The position numbers and the translations under genes were made by a program. DNA of 64,000 bases. Source: JASHSH01 sp036490215. Its GTDB lineage: Bacteria > Pseudomonadota > Alphaproteobacteria > Rhodospirillales > Magnetospirillaceae. Positions 20,198 to 29,852 of the stretch are shown here, piece after piece; positions within the stretch are counted from its first letter, which is position 1; each line of letters starts with the position of its first letter. The notes beneath the pieces were generated by a model, which worked only from the letters and a program-made list of their open reading frames with translations, did no database searches and was not told where the DNA came from. The DNA lies in the NCBI GenBank assembly GCA_036490215.1, contig DASXEH010000034.1:62001-126000 (forward strand), written 5' to 3'.

Positions 20198-21568
20198 TCA
20201 CTCCGACGGCGTACCCGTCCTCGCCGTGCTGCTTTTGCCGTTCCCGCCACCACGTGAAGCACGGCGATCGGCTGCTGATCCGTCGCTCTTCGACGCGCGT
20301 CGGTCGAGACCCGGCATCACGATTGTCTTATCGCGCAACGAGCCAATCTCATGGTCGTGCGTGCGAATCCATTTCTTAATCAACGGCGCGATCTCGCGGC
20401 GATATTTGCCGCCATTGAACACGCCGTAATGCCCAACGCCCATCTGCAAATGGTAATGCTTCTTTTCATTGGGCAGGCCCGTGGTCAGCTTCAGCGCCGC
20501 TTTGGTCTGGCCGACGCCGCAAATGTCATCGAGTTCGCCTTCGATGCAAAGGATCGCCGTGCGGTGAATGCGCGCCGGTTCCACCGGCTGCCACCGCGCC
20601 GTCATCTCGCCCTTGGGCAGCGCGTGATCCTGGAACACGGTCTTCACCGTCTGCAGATAGAACTCGGCGGGCAAATCCATGACCGACAGATATTCGTCGT
20701 AGAAGCTCGTCTTCTTTTCGGCCTCTTCTTCGTCGCCACGCACCAGATGGTCGAAAAGCTGGTTCATCGACTCCATATGCTTCTCGAGATTCATTGAGAC
20801 GAAGTTCGTGAGCTGCACGAAGCCCGGGTACACCTTGCGCATCATGCCCGGATAGGGCGGCGGCACAGTGTCGATGACGTTCTCTTCGAACCATTTGATG
20901 TCATGGTCCATCGCCAGCTTATTGACGGCGGTGGGGTTCTCACGCGTATCGATCGGCCCGCCGATTAGCGTCATCGTGGCCGGCGCGCAGAGGTCGCCCC
21001 AGGTCGACATGACGGACACGCCGGCTAGCAACGGCACGCTCGGCTGGCACACGGCCATCGCGTGGGTGTTGGGGCCAAGGTAGTGCAGGAAGTCGATCAG
21101 ATAATCGATGAAGTCCGACAGGTTGAAGCGATCGGCAGTCACCGGGACGAAGCGGCAGTCCTGCCAATCGGTCACGTAGACGTCGTGATCGGGCAGCATG
21201 GCCTCGACCGTGCCGCGCAACAGCGTGGCGAAATGGCCCGAGAGCGGCGCGACGATCAGCAGCTTCGGATCTTTGCGTTCCACGTCGCGCTTGAAGTGCA
21301 GCAAATTGCAATAGGTGCGCGTGATCACCGGCTCGACGGTGATCTTGACCTTCCGCCCATCGATCTCGGTTTCGTCGAGCATCCAGGCGGGCTTGGTGTA
21401 TTGGCGCGTCAGGCGCTCGAAAATCTCGGCCGCCGATAGGATCTGCTTGGCCATCGGTGTGTGCGAGATCGGATTCATCGGGTTGGTCAGCGCGAAGCGA
21501 AGCATGTCGCTCATCGCGCGCGCGGGCATCAACGCGTAGTTCTGCATCTCGTGGAGATAGTAGAGCAT
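20198..21568 (-). CDS. phaZ: Intracellular poly(3-hydroxybutyrate) depolymerase
   Basis: Alpha/beta-hydrolase that mobilises stored polyhydroxyalkanoate granules in the cytoplasm. The nucleophile motif is AVCQPS with cysteine (C174) rather than the serine of secreted depolymerases, as in the Cupriavidus PhaZ1 family. The family opening LHEMQNYALMPARAM, the segment TDWQDCRFVPV and the late VGHYGVFNG histidine region are all recognisable. 456 residues, including a basic, low-complexity C-terminal tail of about 40. It implies that the organism makes PHB. Confidence 0.93.
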   Translation of the reverse strand: MLYYLHEMQNYALMPARAMSDMLRFALTNPMNPISHTPMAKQILSAAEIFERLTRQYTKPAWMLDETEIDGRKVKITVEPVITRTYCNLLHFKRDVERKDPKLLIVAPLSGHFATLLRGTVEAMLPDHDVYVTDWQDCRFVPVTADRFNLSDFIDYLIDFLHYLGPNTHAMAVCQPSVPLLAGVSVMSTWGDLCAPATMTLIGGPIDTRENPTAVNKLAMDHDIKWFEENVIDTVPPPYPGMMRKVYPGFVQLTNFVSMNLEKHMESMNQLFDHLVRGDEEEAEKKTSFYDEYLSVMDLPAEFYLQTVKTVFQDHALPKGEMTARWQPVEPARIHRTAILCIEGELDDICGVGQTKAALKLTTGLPNEKKHYHLQMGVGHYGVFNGGKYRREIAPLIKKWIRTHDHEIGSLRDKTIVMPGLDRRASKSDGSAADRRASRGGGNGKSSTARTGTPSE

Positions 21569-21681
21569 CGCTTACCCCCGTTGCCGATTGTGGCAGTTCT
21601 TACCAGGGCCCAATGATGCCACGAATAGGGCCTGGGCAGAAGGTCGGCGTGGCGCGGGCGACAATTCGCCTCGATTCAGCG

Positions 21682-23973
21682 CTACCGTTTGCCCTTGGAT
21701 TTCTGTTTCTTGCCGGATTTCTGGTCGGGACGACGCTTTGTTTTGCTCCGGGACACACCCGGTGGCGGCCCACCCCGTTTCGGGCGCGGCGATCCTGGCT
21801 TGAACGATCCACGGCGTGGCGGCATCGGCCCGCCATCGCCGATCTGAAAGGAGAGACTGCCCGTCAGTGTATTGGCCTCGGCCAACCGCACGGTGACACC
21901 ATCGCCCAGTTTATAGACTTGTCCGCTGCGCCGGCCCGTCAGAGTCTGGCGCTGCTCGTCGTGAAAATAGAAATCCTCAGGCAAGGCGGAGACGGGGAGC
22001 AAGCCATCCGCACCCGTCTCGTCCAAGGTGATGAACAGGCCATAGCGCTGCACGCCGCTGACCGTGCCTTCGAAGGTCGCGCCGACGCGATCTGCAAGGT
22101 AAAGCACCGTGAAGCGATCGAGCGCATCGCGCTCCGCCGTCGCCGCGCGCCGTTCGGTGCCCGAGATAATCTCGCCCAACGCATGGAACTCGTCGACGGC
22201 GCCCGGCAGCAGGCCGCCATCGCCGAGTTTCAGCCCGGCGATGATCGCACGGTGGACTAGAAGATCGGCATAGCGCCGGATCGGCGAGGTGAAGTGGGCA
22301 TAACGTGCGAGGCCGAGACCGAAGTGGCCGATGTTGTCGGGGCTGTAGACGGCCTGGGCCTGGCTGCGCAGGATCATCTCATTGACCATGCGCGCTTCGG
22401 GGATCTGCGATGCTTTGGCCAGCACGATATTGAACTGCCCCGGCGTCACGCGTCCGCCCTTCGGCAGGTTCAACCCGAGCGATTCAAGCACCACGCGCAG
22501 CGCTTCCAGCCGCTCGGGCGAAGGCTGGTCATGCACGCGATACATGCAGGGCTGATGCACCGCCTCGATCTGTTCGGCCGCAGCCACATTGGCGGCGATC
22601 ATGAAGTCTTCGATCAGCCGATGGGCGTTGAGGCGCGCACGCGGCTTGATCGCAGCGATCCGGCCATCGGGACCGATGATCACCTGGCGCTCGGCCAGTT
22701 CCAGCTCCATCGTGCCGCGGCGCTGACGTTCCTTGTTAAGCGCCTTCCATGCGCTTTCGAGCGGCCGCAGCACAGGTTCGAGCAGCATGTCGGTTATGTC
22801 GTCTGGCTTACCATCCAATGCAGCCTGCACCTGATTGTAGGTGAGGCGCGCGGCGGAGCGCATCAGCGCGCGTTCGAACTTGTAGCGCTGCCGGTTGCCA
22901 TCCGAGTCGAGCCAGAGGTGGACGACCATGCAGGGCCGGTCTTCCTTGGGCTTCAGCGAACACCAACCGTTGGACAGTTCCTCGGGCAGCATCGGTACGA
23001 CGCGGTCGGGAAAATAGACCGAGTTGCCGCGGCGGCGCGCTTCGTTGTCGAGCGGATCGCCGGTGCGCACATACCAGGACACATCAGCGATGGCGACAAT
23101 CACGTGCCAGCCATTGCCCTCGGCCGGCTCGGCCCAGACAGCGTCGTCGAAATCGCGCGCGTCCTCGCCGTCGATCGTGATCAGCGGCACGGACCGCAGG
23201 TCGGTGCGCTGGCCCAAGGGCGCCGGACCAGCCTCTTTGGCTTCGCGCAGCGCATCCGCGGGGAAGACGTAGGGAATATCGTGCGTGTGGATCGAGATCA
23301 GACTGACCGCGCGCGGATCGGACATGCTGCCCAACCGCTCGACCACGCGAGCCGGGCGCAAGCCGAAGGCACGCCCCGGCAAGATCTCGGCGGCCACCAA
23401 TTCGCCCGGCGAGGCACCATTGGCATCGGCATCGGTGACCAAGTATTCGGCTTTCTGGCGGCGATCGGTCGGCAGCAACCGGCCTTCGCCACGTTCGTTA
23501 CGCTGATAGAGACCCAACACGCGTGTCGGCCCTTCAGCCAAGCGGCGGATGGCACGACCTTCGTAGAGAGTGCCTCGCACACGCCTCAGCTTCGCCAGCA
23601 CATGATCGCCGACACCGAGCGGCTGCTTGTCGCGCTGCGGCGCCATGATGATGCGCGGCGGCGCGGTCCCAGCCTTCCATTCCAGCGGCCGGGCGATCAG
23701 TTCGCCGTCGCGATCGGTGCCGGTGATGATGATCTCGGTGGTGTCGGGAAGCTGTCCCGGTCCAGTCAGCTTGCGGCCGCGATGCTTCTCGACCTCACCG
23801 CCATGCTGCAGTTCTTTGAGCAATTCGGTCAGGCGGCGACGGTCATCGCCGCGGATCGAAAACGCCCGCGCGATCTCGCGCCGGCCCACACGGCCTTCGG
23901 ACGTCTTGATGAATTCGGCCACCTGCTCGCGGGTGGGGAAGGGTACGTGTTTAGGCCCGCCGCGTTTCGCCAA
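21682..23973 (-). CDS. rnr: Ribonuclease R
   Basis: Processive 3'-5' exoribonuclease of the RNB family that degrades structured RNA. An N-terminal winged-helix/cold-shock region is followed by the catalytic core DGEDARDFDDAVWAE (near residue 270), with the metal-binding aspartates intact, then an S1 domain (VGATFEGTVSGVQRYG). The C-terminal 60 residues are strongly basic (RSKTKRRPDQKSGKKQKSKG), as in other RNase R proteins. 763 residues. The stop of topA is three bases upstream of the start, an operonic arrangement. Confidence 0.95.
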   Translation of the reverse strand: MAKRGGPKHVPFPTREQVAEFIKTSEGRVGRREIARAFSIRGDDRRRLTELLKELQHGGEVEKHRGRKLTGPGQLPDTTEIIITGTDRDGELIARPLEWKAGTAPPRIIMAPQRDKQPLGVGDHVLAKLRRVRGTLYEGRAIRRLAEGPTRVLGLYQRNERGEGRLLPTDRRQKAEYLVTDADANGASPGELVAAEILPGRAFGLRPARVVERLGSMSDPRAVSLISIHTHDIPYVFPADALREAKEAGPAPLGQRTDLRSVPLITIDGEDARDFDDAVWAEPAEGNGWHVIVAIADVSWYVRTGDPLDNEARRRGNSVYFPDRVVPMLPEELSNGWCSLKPKEDRPCMVVHLWLDSDGNRQRYKFERALMRSAARLTYNQVQAALDGKPDDITDMLLEPVLRPLESAWKALNKERQRRGTMELELAERQVIIGPDGRIAAIKPRARLNAHRLIEDFMIAANVAAAEQIEAVHQPCMYRVHDQPSPERLEALRVVLESLGLNLPKGGRVTPGQFNIVLAKASQIPEARMVNEMILRSQAQAVYSPDNIGHFGLGLARYAHFTSPIRRYADLLVHRAIIAGLKLGDGGLLPGAVDEFHALGEIISGTERRAATAERDALDRFTVLYLADRVGATFEGTVSGVQRYGLFITLDETGADGLLPVSALPEDFYFHDEQRQTLTGRRSGQVYKLGDGVTVRLAEANTLTGSLSFQIGDGGPMPPRRGSFKPGSPRPKRGGPPPGVSRSKTKRRPDQKSGKKQKSKGKR

Positions 23974-23976
23974 GGA

Positions 23977-26685
23977 TCACCCGCCAGCAGCTTTTTTCTT
24001 GGCAGGCTTGCCGGCCGCTTTAGGTGCTGCGCTCTTAGCCTTTGCGGGGGCCTTGGCTGGTGCCCTGGTCTTGCTCGGCGCACCACCCTTGGCAGAGCGG
24101 GCGGCTAGCAGTTCCACCGCCTCCGCGAGCGAGACTTCCTCGCGGCCCTTCGGCAGGGTTGCGTTGACCTTGCCATGGGTCACATACGGACCATAGCGGC
24201 CCGCGCTGAGCGTCACCGGCTTGTCGTCATCGGGATGTTTGCCGATGACCTTCGCCGGGTTGCGGCGCGGCTTCACATCAGCCAGCAGATCGACGGCGCG
24301 ATTGAGACCAACCTCGAGCACATCGTCCCCCGCCGGCAACGACTTGTAGGTGTCGTTGTGATGCAGATACGGACCGAAGCGGCCGACACCCGCCTTGATG
24401 GGCTTGCCGGTCTCGGGATGATTGCCGACGAGGCGTGGCAGCGAGAGCAGCTTCAGCGCCTTGTCGAGATCAACGCTGGCGGCTTCCAAGCCGCGCGGCA
24501 GACTCACGCGCTTCGGCTTGGCCGGATCGGGCGCAGCCACGGTCTCGGCGGGTTGCTCGGCCGCGGCTTCCTTGGCTTCGCCTTTGGCCTTCTTCTTGGC
24601 CTTCGGCTTCTTCGGCTTTTTCTCGGCAGGCACGACTTCGCCCAACTGCACATAGGGACCATAGGGTCCCTTGCGCAGCGTCACGGGCAGCTTAGTCACC
24701 GGATCGAAACCGAGTTCCTTGGCACCGGCGTTGAGGCCGTCATCGGCCGCGCCATTGTCGTTGCCGGCCACAGCCAGCGGACGGGTGAACCGACATTCAG
24801 GATAGTTCGAGCAGCCGATGAAAGCGCCGAACTTGCCCAGCTTCAGACTCAACCGCCCCGTACCACAAACCGTACATTTGCGCGGATCGGGCTGACCGGC
24901 TACGGGGGCCGGGAAGAAATGCGGGCCCAGCTCCTCGTCAAGCTTGTCGAGCACCTGGGAAACGCGCAACTCCTTGGTGCCATCGACCGCCTTCGAGAAA
25001 TCCTCCCAGAAACGCTTCAGCACCGTCTTCCAGGCAATACGGGCGCCGGAGATATCGTCGAGCTCGTTTTCGAGTTCGGCGGTGAAATCATATTCGACAT
25101 AGCGCCCGAAATAGCTTTCGAGGAACGCCGTGACCACGCGGCCGCGATCCTCGGGGATGAACCGCTTCGCATCGAGGCGGACGTAGTCGCGGTCCTGCAG
25201 CACCGAGATGATCGAAGCATAGGTCGAGGGGCGGCCGATGCCCAACTCCTCAAGTTTCTTGACCAGGCTGGCTTCGGTATAACGCGGCGGCGGCTGGGTG
25301 AAGTGCTGATCGCTGCGTAGATCTTTCAGCGCCATCGCCTCGCCGTCATTGACGTCGGGCAGGGCTTTTTCGCCATCCTCGTCCGCGTCGTCGTCACGAT
25401 CCTCGCGATAGAGCTTGAGGAATCCGTCGAACTTGATCACCGAACCGGTGGCACGGAAACCGACCTTGCCGTCAGCCGAGTCGATATCGATCGCGACCTG
25501 ATCGAGCACAGCGCTTTCCATCTGGCAAGCCAGAGTGCGCTTCCAGATCAGTTCGTAGAGACGGAATTGATCGCGGTCGAGATGGCTCTTCAGCTCTTCG
25601 GGCGTACGGAATACATCGGTCGGGCGGATGGCTTCGTGGGCTTCCTGCGCATTCTTGGCCTTCGTCTTGTAGATGCGGGGCGCGGAGGGCACGTAATTCG
25701 CACCGATCTTGCTGCCGATATAGTTGCGCGTGGCATCCACGGCCTCATTGGCCAGGTTCACGGCGTCGGTTCGCATATAGCTGATCAGGCCGACCGTCTC
25801 GCCACCGAGGTCGATGCCCTCGTAGAGGCGCTGGGCGATCGCCATCGTGTGCTTGGCCGAGAAGCCAAGCTTGCGCGAGGCTTCCTGCTGAAGAGTCGAG
25901 GTGGTGAAGGGCGGCCACGGATTGCGGCGGGTCTGCTTGCGCTCAATCCCGGCGACATGGAAAGCAGAGGTGCGCACCTTGGCCTCGGCGGCGCGGGCGG
26001 CGGCTTCGTTCTTCAGGTCGAGCTTGTCGAGCTTCACGCCGTCCAGGCGGACCAGATTGGCGGTGATCAGCTCATTGCGCGGATTCAGGAAGTCGCCTTC
26101 CAGCGACCAGTATTCCTGCGCATTGAACTTCTCGATATCGGATTCGCGCTCGCAGATCAGGCGCAGCGCCACAGATTGAACACGGCCGGCCGAGCGGCTA
26201 CCGGGCAATTTGCGCCACAAAACTGGGGAGAGGGTGAAGCCGACCAGATAATCGAGTGCGCGGCGCGCCAGATAGGCGTCGACCAATTCCTGGTCGAGGT
26301 CGCGCGGATGCTTCATCGCCTCGAGAATCGCGGCCTTGGTGATTTCGTTGAAGACGACGCGCTTCACCGGCATGCCATGGAGGGCCTTGCGGTCCTCCAA
26401 CACGCGCTGAACATGCCAGGAAATGGCTTCGCCCTCACGATCCGGGTCAGTCGCCAGGATCAATCCGTCGGCGTTCTTGATCGCAGCTGCGATCTCGCGG
26501 ACATGCTTCTCGGACTTGGTATCGACTTCCCAATCCATGGCGAAGTCCTGGTCCGGACGCACGGATCCGTCTTTCGGCGGCAGGTCGCTCACATGGCCAT
26601 AGCTGGCCAGGACCTGGTAGCCAGGCCCCAGATACTTATTGATAGTTTTAGCCTTGGCGGGGGACTCAACGACGACAACCTGCAT
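23977..26685 (-). CDS. topA: DNA topoisomerase I
   Basis: Type IA topoisomerase that relaxes negative supercoils. The start is the ATG at 26685 (MQVVVVESPAKAKTINKYLG), with TGGAG upstream; an open frame extends about 28 codons further but is not homologous. The toprim domain comes first, the catalytic tyrosine is in ISYMRTDAVNL, and one four-cysteine zinc finger is seen (CTVCGTGRL ... CSNYPEC). It is followed by several topoisomerase C-terminal repeats (KGPYGPYVQLG, GRFGPYLHH, GRYGPYVTHG) and an alanine/lysine-rich tail. About 902 residues. Confidence 0.96.
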   Translation of the reverse strand: MQVVVVESPAKAKTINKYLGPGYQVLASYGHVSDLPPKDGSVRPDQDFAMDWEVDTKSEKHVREIAAAIKNADGLILATDPDREGEAISWHVQRVLEDRKALHGMPVKRVVFNEITKAAILEAMKHPRDLDQELVDAYLARRALDYLVGFTLSPVLWRKLPGSRSAGRVQSVALRLICERESDIEKFNAQEYWSLEGDFLNPRNELITANLVRLDGVKLDKLDLKNEAAARAAEAKVRTSAFHVAGIERKQTRRNPWPPFTTSTLQQEASRKLGFSAKHTMAIAQRLYEGIDLGGETVGLISYMRTDAVNLANEAVDATRNYIGSKIGANYVPSAPRIYKTKAKNAQEAHEAIRPTDVFRTPEELKSHLDRDQFRLYELIWKRTLACQMESAVLDQVAIDIDSADGKVGFRATGSVIKFDGFLKLYREDRDDDADEDGEKALPDVNDGEAMALKDLRSDQHFTQPPPRYTEASLVKKLEELGIGRPSTYASIISVLQDRDYVRLDAKRFIPEDRGRVVTAFLESYFGRYVEYDFTAELENELDDISGARIAWKTVLKRFWEDFSKAVDGTKELRVSQVLDKLDEELGPHFFPAPVAGQPDPRKCTVCGTGRLSLKLGKFGAFIGCSNYPECRFTRPLAVAGNDNGAADDGLNAGAKELGFDPVTKLPVTLRKGPYGPYVQLGEVVPAEKKPKKPKAKKKAKGEAKEAAAEQPAETVAAPDPAKPKRVSLPRGLEAASVDLDKALKLLSLPRLVGNHPETGKPIKAGVGRFGPYLHHNDTYKSLPAGDDVLEVGLNRAVDLLADVKPRRNPAKVIGKHPDDDKPVTLSAGRYGPYVTHGKVNATLPKGREEVSLAEAVELLAARSAKGGAPSKTRAPAKAPAKAKSAAPKAAGKPAKKKAAGG

Positions 26686-26765
26686 CACAACTCCAGGCGT
26701 TCTCGCCTTGTATGAATTCTTATATGGGGCTGAAAGACCGGACCGCAAGAGGTTGATATTGAATG

Positions 26766-27884
26766 TCAATAAACCTTCGCGACCTTGCCGCCCGGATGCC
26801 GTTCCAGGCGCCCTGCCAGCTCCAATTCAAGCAAGACCATCGACACGATGGCGGCAGAGACTTGGCATTGACGAATGATTTCGTCAACTGGCACGGGAGT
26901 CGGGCCTAGCGCGCTCTCGACCTGTTTGCGGGTCTCGACCAGGGTCTTTTCGTCGGCCGCCTGGGGTGGCGTGGGGTCGGATTTGGGCCCCGATTCGGCA
27001 ATCTGCCGGTTCTGGATCACGCCCAAACCGTCCAGCACATCGGCTGCCGACTCGGTCAGGGTCGCGCCCTGGCGGATCAGCCCATTCGCCCCCTGACTGC
27101 GCGGGTCGAGGGGCGAGCCGGGGACGGCGAAGACCTCGCGGCCTTGTTCGAGGGCGAGGCGGGCGGTGATCAGTGAGCCGGACCGCGCGGCCGCTTCGAC
27201 CACGACCACACCGAGCGCCATGCCCGAGATCAGCCGGTTACGGCGTGGGAAGTAACTGGCCTGCGGTTCGGTCCCAGGGGGCATTTCGGAAATGACGCAG
27301 CCGGTTTCCAGGATGCGCCCATAAAGCTTGGCGTGCTCGGGCGGATAGATCACATCGACGCCACCGGCCAGCGCAGCAACGGTGCCCGTCGCCAGTGCGC
27401 CTTCATGGGCCGCACCATCGATGCCGCGCGCGAGGCCCGAAACGACGATCAAACCGGCACGGCCTAGATCGGTGGCCAGGGTTTGCGCGATCCGCCGCCC
27501 GGCCGCCGAAGCGTTACGCGAGCCGACGATGCCGATCGACGGTTTGGTCAAAACCTCGGCTTTGCCGACGACCATCAGAAATGGAACCGTGTCGAGCACA
27601 AATAGCGGCTCGGGAAAACCAGGGTCCTTGGCCAGGATCAGCGTCCCGCCCAGCTTGGCCAGCGCCTCCAACTCACGTTCGGCGATCGAGGGCTCAGCGA
27701 TCTTGGGCGCCTGTTTGCTGCCGCCACGCCGGGCGAGTTCGGGCAGGGCTTCGAGTGCCCGCGCGGCCGTTCCGAAATACTGGAGCAGGGCAAAGAAGGT
27801 GGCTGTGCCGACACCCTGGCTGCGGTACAGCCGGATCCAGTCGATGCGTTCGGTATCGGAGGTGCTGCGCAGCCGGTCGCTCAT
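26766..27884 (-). CDS. dprA: DNA-processing protein DprA
   Basis: Rossmann-fold protein that loads RecA on incoming single-stranded DNA during transformation; widely kept even where competence is unknown. Visible are GIVGSRNASAAG, VSGLARGIDGAAHEGAL, and PRRNRLISGMALGVVVVEA. A C-terminal winged-helix extension (DEIIRQCQVSAAIVSMVLLELELAG) is present, as in longer DprA forms. 372 residues. It lies between plsY and topA on the same strand, a common alphaproteobacterial order. Confidence 0.94.
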   Translation of the reverse strand: MSDRLRSTSDTERIDWIRLYRSQGVGTATFFALLQYFGTAARALEALPELARRGGSKQAPKIAEPSIAERELEALAKLGGTLILAKDPGFPEPLFVLDTVPFLMVVGKAEVLTKPSIGIVGSRNASAAGRRIAQTLATDLGRAGLIVVSGLARGIDGAAHEGALATGTVAALAGGVDVIYPPEHAKLYGRILETGCVISEMPPGTEPQASYFPRRNRLISGMALGVVVVEAAARSGSLITARLALEQGREVFAVPGSPLDPRSQGANGLIRQGATLTESAADVLDGLGVIQNRQIAESGPKSDPTPPQAADEKTLVETRKQVESALGPTPVPVDEIIRQCQVSAAIVSMVLLELELAGRLERHPGGKVAKVY

Positions 27885-27934
27885 GGCGCGGCAAGCCTGC
27901 GGTTACAAATAGAACAAGTCAAGAACGGATTGTT

Positions 27935-28525
27935 TTAGACCTTTTTACCGCCGATTCGCGGTTCTTCGCCTTTCAGGAGGCGGCGGATATTGGCGTGATG
28001 TCGGGCAATACCGAGGACGGCCAGTATCGCGGCCAGGATCGCGGCGCGAACGTCCTCAACGAAATAGGCGACGACCGGCGACAGGGCGAATGCCGTCAAA
28101 GCCGCGAGCGATGAGAAGCGGAACAGGCCGGCGACCGCCAACCAGGTCGCACAGGCGATCGCGCCGACCGGCCACATCGCGCCGAGCAGCACACCCAAAG
28201 TCGTCGCGACTCCCTTGCCGCCTTTGAAACGCAGCCAGACCGGAAAGTCGTGGCCGATCACTGCCGCGAGGCTGGCGAGGTAGCCGGCATCGGTGCCCGC
28301 GTAGAGCGTGCCGAGAATGGCCGCCGCAGCGCCCTTGCCGCCATCGAGCAACAGCGTCGCCGCCGCCAACGCCTTGTTGCCGGTGCGCAGGACGTTGGTC
28401 GCACCGATATTGCCCGAGCCGATGGAGCGGATATCACCGAGACCGGCGAGTCGCGTCAGGATCAGGCCGAAAGGGATCGAGCCGAGCAGATAGCCGGCGA
28501 TCAGCGTGATCGCGTAATCAGGCAT
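27935..28525 (-). CDS. plsY: Acyl-phosphate glycerol-3-phosphate acyltransferase PlsY
   Basis: Integral membrane acyltransferase that starts phospholipid synthesis by moving an acyl group from acyl-phosphate to glycerol-3-phosphate. The start is the ATG at 28525 (MPDYAITLIAGYLLGSIPFG). The three family motifs are present: GSIPFGLILTRL, GSGNIGATNVLRT and KGGKGVATTLGVLLG. 196 residues with about five helices. It overlaps the dihydroorotase-like gene by 8 bases. Confidence 0.95.
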   Translation of the reverse strand: MPDYAITLIAGYLLGSIPFGLILTRLAGLGDIRSIGSGNIGATNVLRTGNKALAAATLLLDGGKGAAAAILGTLYAGTDAGYLASLAAVIGHDFPVWLRFKGGKGVATTLGVLLGAMWPVGAIACATWLAVAGLFRFSSLAALTAFALSPVVAYFVEDVRAAILAAILAVLGIARHHANIRRLLKGEEPRIGGKKV

Positions 28526-29852
28526 CGACCTGGAAGACGCAGCGGCCATCGACGATCGTACGCAACACCTTGCCTTGGACGAGGCGGCCATCGAAGGGGC
28601 TGTTCTTCGACTTGCTACGAAAATGCTTGTCGGGATCGACCTTCCAGCCGACCTCATCATCGAAGATCACCAGATCGGCGGGCGCGCCGGGCTTGAGCCG
28701 ACCCGCGGGCAATCCGAGCAGTTCCGCCGGCGCCCAACTCAGCCGCTCGATCGCCTGGAGCAGACTGATATGCCGGTTGTGCACCAGTTCCAGCGTGACC
28801 GGCAGCAGGGTCTCGAGGCCGACACCGCCGAACGCGGCTTGCGCGAAGGGCTGGCGCTTCGAGTCCTGGTCCTGCGGCGCGTGATCCGAGACGATGACGT
28901 CGATCGTGCCGTCGATGATCGCGTCGACGATCGCACGCCGGTCGGTTTCACTGCGCAGGGGCGGGGAGAGTTTGGCGAAGGTGCGCCAGCCACCAACCGC
29001 CATCTCGTTGAGCGCGAAATAGGGTGGTGCGGTATCGGCGGTAACGGGCAGGCCGCGCGCCTTGCCGCTGCGGATGATGTTCGCGCCGGCCGCTGTCGAG
29101 ATGTGCGCCGCGTGATAGCGCGCGCCGGTGATCTCGACCAGGCGCAGATCGCGCTCCAACTGGATGGCTTCGGCCGCCGAGGGAATACCGGCGAGACCTA
29201 AACGCGTGGCTGTCTCGCCCTCGTTCATCAGCCCGCCTTCGGCCAGGCTGGCCTCTTCGGGATGCTGCATCACGATCGCATCGAAGGTCGCGGCATAGGC
29301 GAGCACGCGGCGCATCATCCGCGCGTCGGACACAGCGCGCAGGCCGTCGGTGAAGGCCAGCGCGCCGGCTTCCTTCAGCAGGCCCATTTCGGCCAGTTCC
29401 TTGCCACCCATGCCGCGCGTGGCGGCGGCGTAAGGATAGACCTTGGCCAGTCCGATCAGCCGCGCGCGCCGGGCCACGAATTCCACCGTCGCGACGTCAT
29501 CGATCACGGGGGTCGTATTGGGCAGACACACCATCGAGGTAACGCCGCCGGCCACGGCCGCTTCGCCCGCCGTGCGCAGGGTTTCCTTATGCTCTTCGCC
29601 CGGTTCGCGCAGTTGTACCCGCATATCGACCAGGCCTGGGGCAAGGCAGGCGCCATGGCAATCGACCACGGTCACGTCACTCGGCGCGCCGCCCGCGAAC
29701 AATCCCGGGGCGGCATCGACGATCAACTCACCTTCGGTCAGCACCGCGCCCTTGGCGTCGATGCCCGTAGCCGGATCGAGCAGCCGCGCATTCACATAGG
29801 CCACACGGCCCGGGGTGGCGCGGTCGGTATTGATCTGTCCAGCCGGCGCCAT
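28518..29852 (-). CDS. pyrC: Dihydroorotase-like protein with altered metal motif (PyrC/PyrX type)
   Basis: Amidohydrolase-fold protein of 444 residues placed directly after pyrB with a one-base stop/start overlap. The class I dihydroorotase frame is clear (PGLVDMRVQLREPG, AGGVTSMVCLPNT, HAAHIST, SDHAPQ). The first metal-binding HxH is replaced: residues 78 and 80 are Arg and Gln. The later histidines and the SDHAP aspartate are kept. Family knowledge: pyrB-linked homologues without HxH (PyrX) are catalytically inactive partners needed to assemble aspartate transcarbamoylase. That role is likely here, and a separate active dihydroorotase would then be expected elsewhere. Confidence 0.85.
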   Translation of the reverse strand: MAPAGQINTDRATPGRVAYVNARLLDPATGIDAKGAVLTEGELIVDAAPGLFAGGAPSDVTVVDCHGACLAPGLVDMRVQLREPGEEHKETLRTAGEAAVAGGVTSMVCLPNTTPVIDDVATVEFVARRARLIGLAKVYPYAAATRGMGGKELAEMGLLKEAGALAFTDGLRAVSDARMMRRVLAYAATFDAIVMQHPEEASLAEGGLMNEGETATRLGLAGIPSAAEAIQLERDLRLVEITGARYHAAHISTAAGANIIRSGKARGLPVTADTAPPYFALNEMAVGGWRTFAKLSPPLRSETDRRAIVDAIIDGTIDVIVSDHAPQDQDSKRQPFAQAAFGGVGLETLLPVTLELVHNRHISLLQAIERLSWAPAELLGLPAGRLKPGAPADLVIFDDEVGWKVDPDKHFRSKSKNSPFDGRLVQGKVLRTIVDGRCVFQVDA

